NCBI RefSeq assembly: GCF_019424165.1
Contig: NZ_JAHZAA010000006.1
Location: 70,981-87,577, forward strand
DNA: 16,597 bases
Source of the DNA: Desulfovibrio sp.
GTDB taxonomy: Bacteria > Desulfobacterota > Desulfovibrionia > Desulfovibrionales > Desulfovibrionaceae
Direction: 5' to 3'
The notes beneath the pieces are model-generated. The model searched no databases. It saw only the letters and a program-made list of their open reading frames with translations, and had not been told where the DNA came from. The position numbers and the translations under genes were made by a program. The first letter of the stretch is position 1. Each line of letters begins with the position of its first letter. Positions 14,497 to 16,597 of the stretch are shown one piece after another.

Positions 14497-16239
14497 CTAT
14501 TTGTTGAAGTGCGCCTTGTCGAGATGCTCGTACTTGGGCAGGAACCTGGTCGGCAAGGCCAGGGCGTCCCTACGGAAGGGAGGCGCAAGGCGCGTGCCGT
14601 CGGTCATGATTTCGATAACCGCGGGGCGCCGGTTCTTTCTGGCCGTATCCAGAGCTTCGGCCAGGTCCTTCTGCGTATTGACGGTATAGCCGTCAGCACC
14701 CATGGCCTCGCCTATCTTGGCGTAGGACTTGGACCAGATGTCCGCGCCCACAAAGCGGTTATTGTAAAAGTCCACCTGGTTTTTCTTTTCAGCGCACCAG
14801 GCTCCGTTATTGTACACGGTGGCAATAACCGGCAGGTTGTACTGGCAGGCGGTAGGCACTTCAAAAAGGCTCATGCCCCACGCGCCGTCGCCCACAATGG
14901 CCACGGTAAGGTCTTCGGGGCAGGCCAGTTGAGCGCCCAGGGCGGCCTGATAGGCAAAGCCCGTGTTGCCGAAGGTCAGGGTTGCCACATGGCGCTTGGT
15001 CTTCTTGAAGCGCAGGTAGCTGTTGGCGGTGGAAGACGTATTGCCGATGTCGGTAGTGGCAATGGCGTCGTGATCCGTAATGAACTTGCCCACCACTTCC
15101 AGAGCCTTGCGCGGGTGCATGCGCCCGGCTTCCACAGGCTCATCGGCGATCAGCGCAATTTCCTTGTACCAGTTTTCCAGTTCGTCCTTCACCAGGTTGT
15201 GCACAGGGGTGAGGTCCTTCTTGGCAGGCACGGCTTCACGCAGACGGGCGAACAACTCTTCCGAGGCGTCCTTGGCATCGGCACACAGGCCCACGGCAAC
15301 GGGGTGCGTCTTGGCGATATGACGGGGGTTGATATCAATCTGTACGATCTTTGCGGTCTTGGGGAAATAGTTGATGTCATACTGCGGCAGCGTGCCAAAG
15401 TAGGACAGCCTGGTTCCCACGGCCAGGATAACGTCGGCCTTCTGCAGGATGCGCATGGCGGCCTTGGAGCCCATGTAGCCGATGGGGCCGGTCCACAGCG
15501 GATGATCGCAGGGGAAGGCATCATTGTGCAGATAGGTGGTGGCCACAGGTGCGCCCAGATATTCGGCCATGTCCTTGAGGGTTTCCATGCAGCCGGAGTC
15601 CACCACGCCGCGGCCTGAAATGATGACCGGATTCTTGGCGTTTTTCAGCACTTCCACGGCGGCGGCAAAGTGTTCGGGGTTGCCGATGCCGCCGGGCGCG
15701 ACGCGGTACTGGGAAGGATGCAGGATGTCTTCATCCAGTTCACCGTAGAAATAGTCGCGGGGGATGTCCACAAGCACGGGACCGCGCTCGGCATAGGCAA
15801 TACGGAAGGCCGTGCGCAGGATGTCGGCGGCGCGTTTGGGATGCGGCACGCGCAGCGAAGCCTTGGTAATGGGCTTGAACAGGTTCCATGTGTCGCATTC
15901 CTGAAAGCCGTCCCAGCCCACAGAGATGCTGCCGGCGCTGGGCGAGATGACCACCATGGGAGAGTGCGCCATATTGGCGGTAGCCACGGCCGTCACATAG
16001 TTGGTGATGCCGGGGCCGTTCTGCCCGATAACAACGCCCGCCCTGCCGGTAAGGCGGCTGTAAGCATCTTCCATATGCCCGGCGGTCTGCTCATGGCGCA
16101 CCGAGATAAAATCAATCCCCGCAGCGGGGAACAAGTCCAGCATGTCCATGAAGGCGGAACCAAGGATACCGCTTACATGGTTTACTCCTTCCTGTACCAG
16201 AACTTCTGTCATGGCTTCACTGGGCGTCATCTTGGGCAT
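14497..16239 (-). CDS. xsc: Sulfoacetaldehyde acetyltransferase (Xsc)
   Basis: A 580-aa ThDP-dependent enzyme that converts sulfoacetaldehyde plus phosphate to acetyl phosphate and sulfite in the cytoplasm. It has the three-domain acetolactate-synthase-like fold. The N-terminal PYR domain has GILGSAFMDMLDLFPAAGID, catalytic Glu50 in RHEQTAGHMEDAYSRLTGR and IGQNGPGITN. The central domain has PVIISGRGVV and ILAVGTRLSYFG. The C-terminal PP domain has the ThDP/Mg motif GDGAWGMSLFEVPTACQ...NN (from about residue 450). The following WCAEKKNQVDFYNNRF block is a hallmark of Xsc and separates it from acetolactate synthases. Its length is usual for Xsc. ATG 16239 has GGAGG 5 nt upstream. In a sulfite-respiring bacterium this would supply both energy and electron acceptor from taurine or other C2 sulfonates. 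No transaminase or dehydrogenase that makes sulfoacetaldehyde is in the window. Confidence 0.92.
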   Translation of the reverse strand: MPKMTPSEAMTEVLVQEGVNHVSGILGSAFMDMLDLFPAAGIDFISVRHEQTAGHMEDAYSRLTGRAGVVIGQNGPGITNYVTAVATANMAHSPMVVISPSAGSISVGWDGFQECDTWNLFKPITKASLRVPHPKRAADILRTAFRIAYAERGPVLVDIPRDYFYGELDEDILHPSQYRVAPGGIGNPEHFAAAVEVLKNAKNPVIISGRGVVDSGCMETLKDMAEYLGAPVATTYLHNDAFPCDHPLWTGPIGYMGSKAAMRILQKADVILAVGTRLSYFGTLPQYDINYFPKTAKIVQIDINPRHIAKTHPVAVGLCADAKDASEELFARLREAVPAKKDLTPVHNLVKDELENWYKEIALIADEPVEAGRMHPRKALEVVGKFITDHDAIATTDIGNTSSTANSYLRFKKTKRHVATLTFGNTGFAYQAALGAQLACPEDLTVAIVGDGAWGMSLFEVPTACQYNLPVIATVYNNGAWCAEKKNQVDFYNNRFVGADIWSKSYAKIGEAMGADGYTVNTQKDLAEALDTARKNRRPAVIEIMTDGTRLAPPFRRDALALPTRFLPKYEHLDKAHFNK

Positions 16240-16396
16240 GTTATCCTCCGATACAATGCATGATAGGTTTCGTTACCGCTGCCCGCGTATCCGGCGTCTT
16301 GTCATGTTTTACGGACTTGTGGCCCGTGGATTGCAAAGTCATGTGGGCTTTGCCAAAAACTGCCTGTAACGTGGGGCTGCCTGTGCACCGCCTAAG

Positions 16397-16417
16397 CTTG
16401 TATCTGAGTAATACAAG
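16397..16417. promoter_or_regulatory. Palindromic operator candidate upstream of xsc
   Basis: CTTGTAT (16397-16403) and ATACAAG (16411-16417) form perfect 7-bp arms with a 7-bp spacer. The site lies about 160 bp upstream of xsc and 40 bp upstream of the -35 of the divergent promoter. Its size suits a dimeric helix-turn-helix regulator; no regulator gene is in view. Confidence 0.5.
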
Positions 16418-16458
16418 AAGCGTTCCAGAGTGCCGAGATGGTTAACATATTTTAAACA

Positions 16459-16488
16459 TTGACATTATCATTGCGATCTCGGCATAAT
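16459..16488 (+). promoter_or_regulatory. Sigma70 promoter of the right-edge gene
   Basis: TTGACA (16459-16464), an 18-bp spacer and CATAAT (16483-16488). The transcript would start near 16495, leaving an untranslated leader of about 80 nt that contains the inverted repeats. Confidence 0.65.
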
Positions 16489-16516
16489 GGCAATGCAATA
16501 TCGCCTTATTAAGCAT

Positions 16517-16552
16517 ATCACCATCCTGAGGTGATGCAGCATTGCATCACCT
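16517..16552 (+). promoter_or_regulatory. Alternating inverted repeats in the leader of the right-edge gene
   Basis: AGGTGATGCA (16529-16538) and TGCATCACCT (16543-16552) form a perfect 10-bp hairpin with a GCAT loop. Its left arm can instead pair with ATCACC at 16517-16522 through GGTGAT (16530-16535). This could be a pair of exclusive RNA hairpins or three half-sites for a DNA-binding protein. Confidence 0.5.
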
Positions 16553-16575
16553 GCGTAAAAATGGAAAGGGCGCAT

Positions 16576-16597
16576 ATGAACAAACGCATATATGACA
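16576..16597 (+). CDS. Start of an unidentified gene, truncated by window edge
   Basis: Only the first seven codons are visible (MNKRIYD). ATG 16576 is preceded by GGAAAGGG about 5 nt upstream; an in-frame ATG at 16561 is an alternative. The promoter and leader described at 16459-16552 support a real gene. It is divergent from xsc, so it might belong to the same sulfonate pathway or encode its regulator, but nothing about its function can be read from this fragment. Confidence 0.45.

Larger units (their letters stand above)
16240..16560. other. Divergent regulatory region between xsc and the right-edge gene
   Basis: There is no gene. It holds a 7-7-7 inverted repeat (16397-16417), a plus-strand sigma70 promoter (16459-16488) and alternating inverted repeats in the leader (16517-16552). 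I could not identify a convincing minus-strand promoter for xsc by eye. Confidence 0.6.

Noticed and set aside
14509..15618. 369-codon open frame on the plus strand
   Set aside because: It lies wholly antisense to xsc, whose protein is strongly conserved. The translation has no motif and is Gly/His/Val-rich as expected for a shadow frame.
16425..16450. tRNA-like GTGCCGAGATGGTTAAC string
   Set aside because: It resembles a D-arm, but no acceptor, anticodon or T-arm follows; the next bases are an AT-rich promoter.
16461..16480. Fur-box-like ATTATCATT sequence within the right-edge promoter
   Set aside because: It matches only part of the 19-bp Fur consensus, overlaps the promoter hexamers, and no iron gene is visible next to it.
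1..16597. CRISPR arrays, prophage structural genes or toxin-antitoxin pairs
   Set aside because: I looked for regularly spaced repeats and hallmark proteins and found none. The only repeats are the short ones reported.

Overview
The window reads as a chromosomal segment of a Gram-negative anaerobe, most likely a Desulfovibrionaceae sulfate/sulfite reducer. That assignment is an inference. It rests on a TonB/ExbBD outer-membrane uptake system, a sulfoacetaldehyde acetyltransferase (Xsc) gene that would release sulfite from organosulfonates, a bacterial GlnRS and moderately GC-rich coding DNA. I ran no database search.

Region 1 (1-7240) is a metal-siderophore uptake locus. On the minus strand lie exbB and exbD (exbD runs off the left edge), divergent from a plus-strand TetR-family regulator. 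Convergent to tetR is a tightly packed minus-strand operon: TonB-dependent receptor, periplasmic binding protein, FecCD-type permease and ABC ATPase, with junctions of 1 nt, a 4-nt ATGA overlap and 0 nt. A perfect 17-bp palindrome (AGACCGACTGTCGGTCT, 1084-1100) lies between exbB and tetR. A 14/17 copy (7220-7236) lies between the -35 and -10 of the receptor promoter. This suggests one TetR regulon covering the energiser (exbBD), the receptor, the ABC importer and the regulator itself.

Region 2 (7240-10480) is housekeeping. It holds a decayed (frameshifted) XRE regulator, tRNA-Ser(GCT) with promoter and terminator (minus), glnS (plus) and tRNA-Lys(TTT) with promoter and terminator (plus).

Region 3 (10480-12855) is looser. 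It begins with repeat-rich, gene-free DNA downstream of tRNA-Lys: a 12-bp tandem repeat, a cluster of GCAAT motifs, and a 15-bp tandem duplication with an inverted partner. Next comes a family II (DHH, Mn-type) inorganic pyrophosphatase carrying an N-terminal signal peptide, then an AT-rich spacer and the C-terminal relic of an IS5-type transposase.

Region 4 (12856-16597) is a probable organosulfonate module. xsc is followed on the same strand by a 12-TM APC-family permease. A divergent gene starts just inside the right edge (about 16576), with a good sigma70 promoter and a leader full of alternating inverted repeats. A separate 7-7-7 palindrome (16397-16417) sits between the two divergent starts and is a plausible operator. 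Xsc would yield acetyl phosphate (energy) plus sulfite (a respiratory electron acceptor in this group). The permease may import the sulfonate, but its substrate is not readable from sequence.
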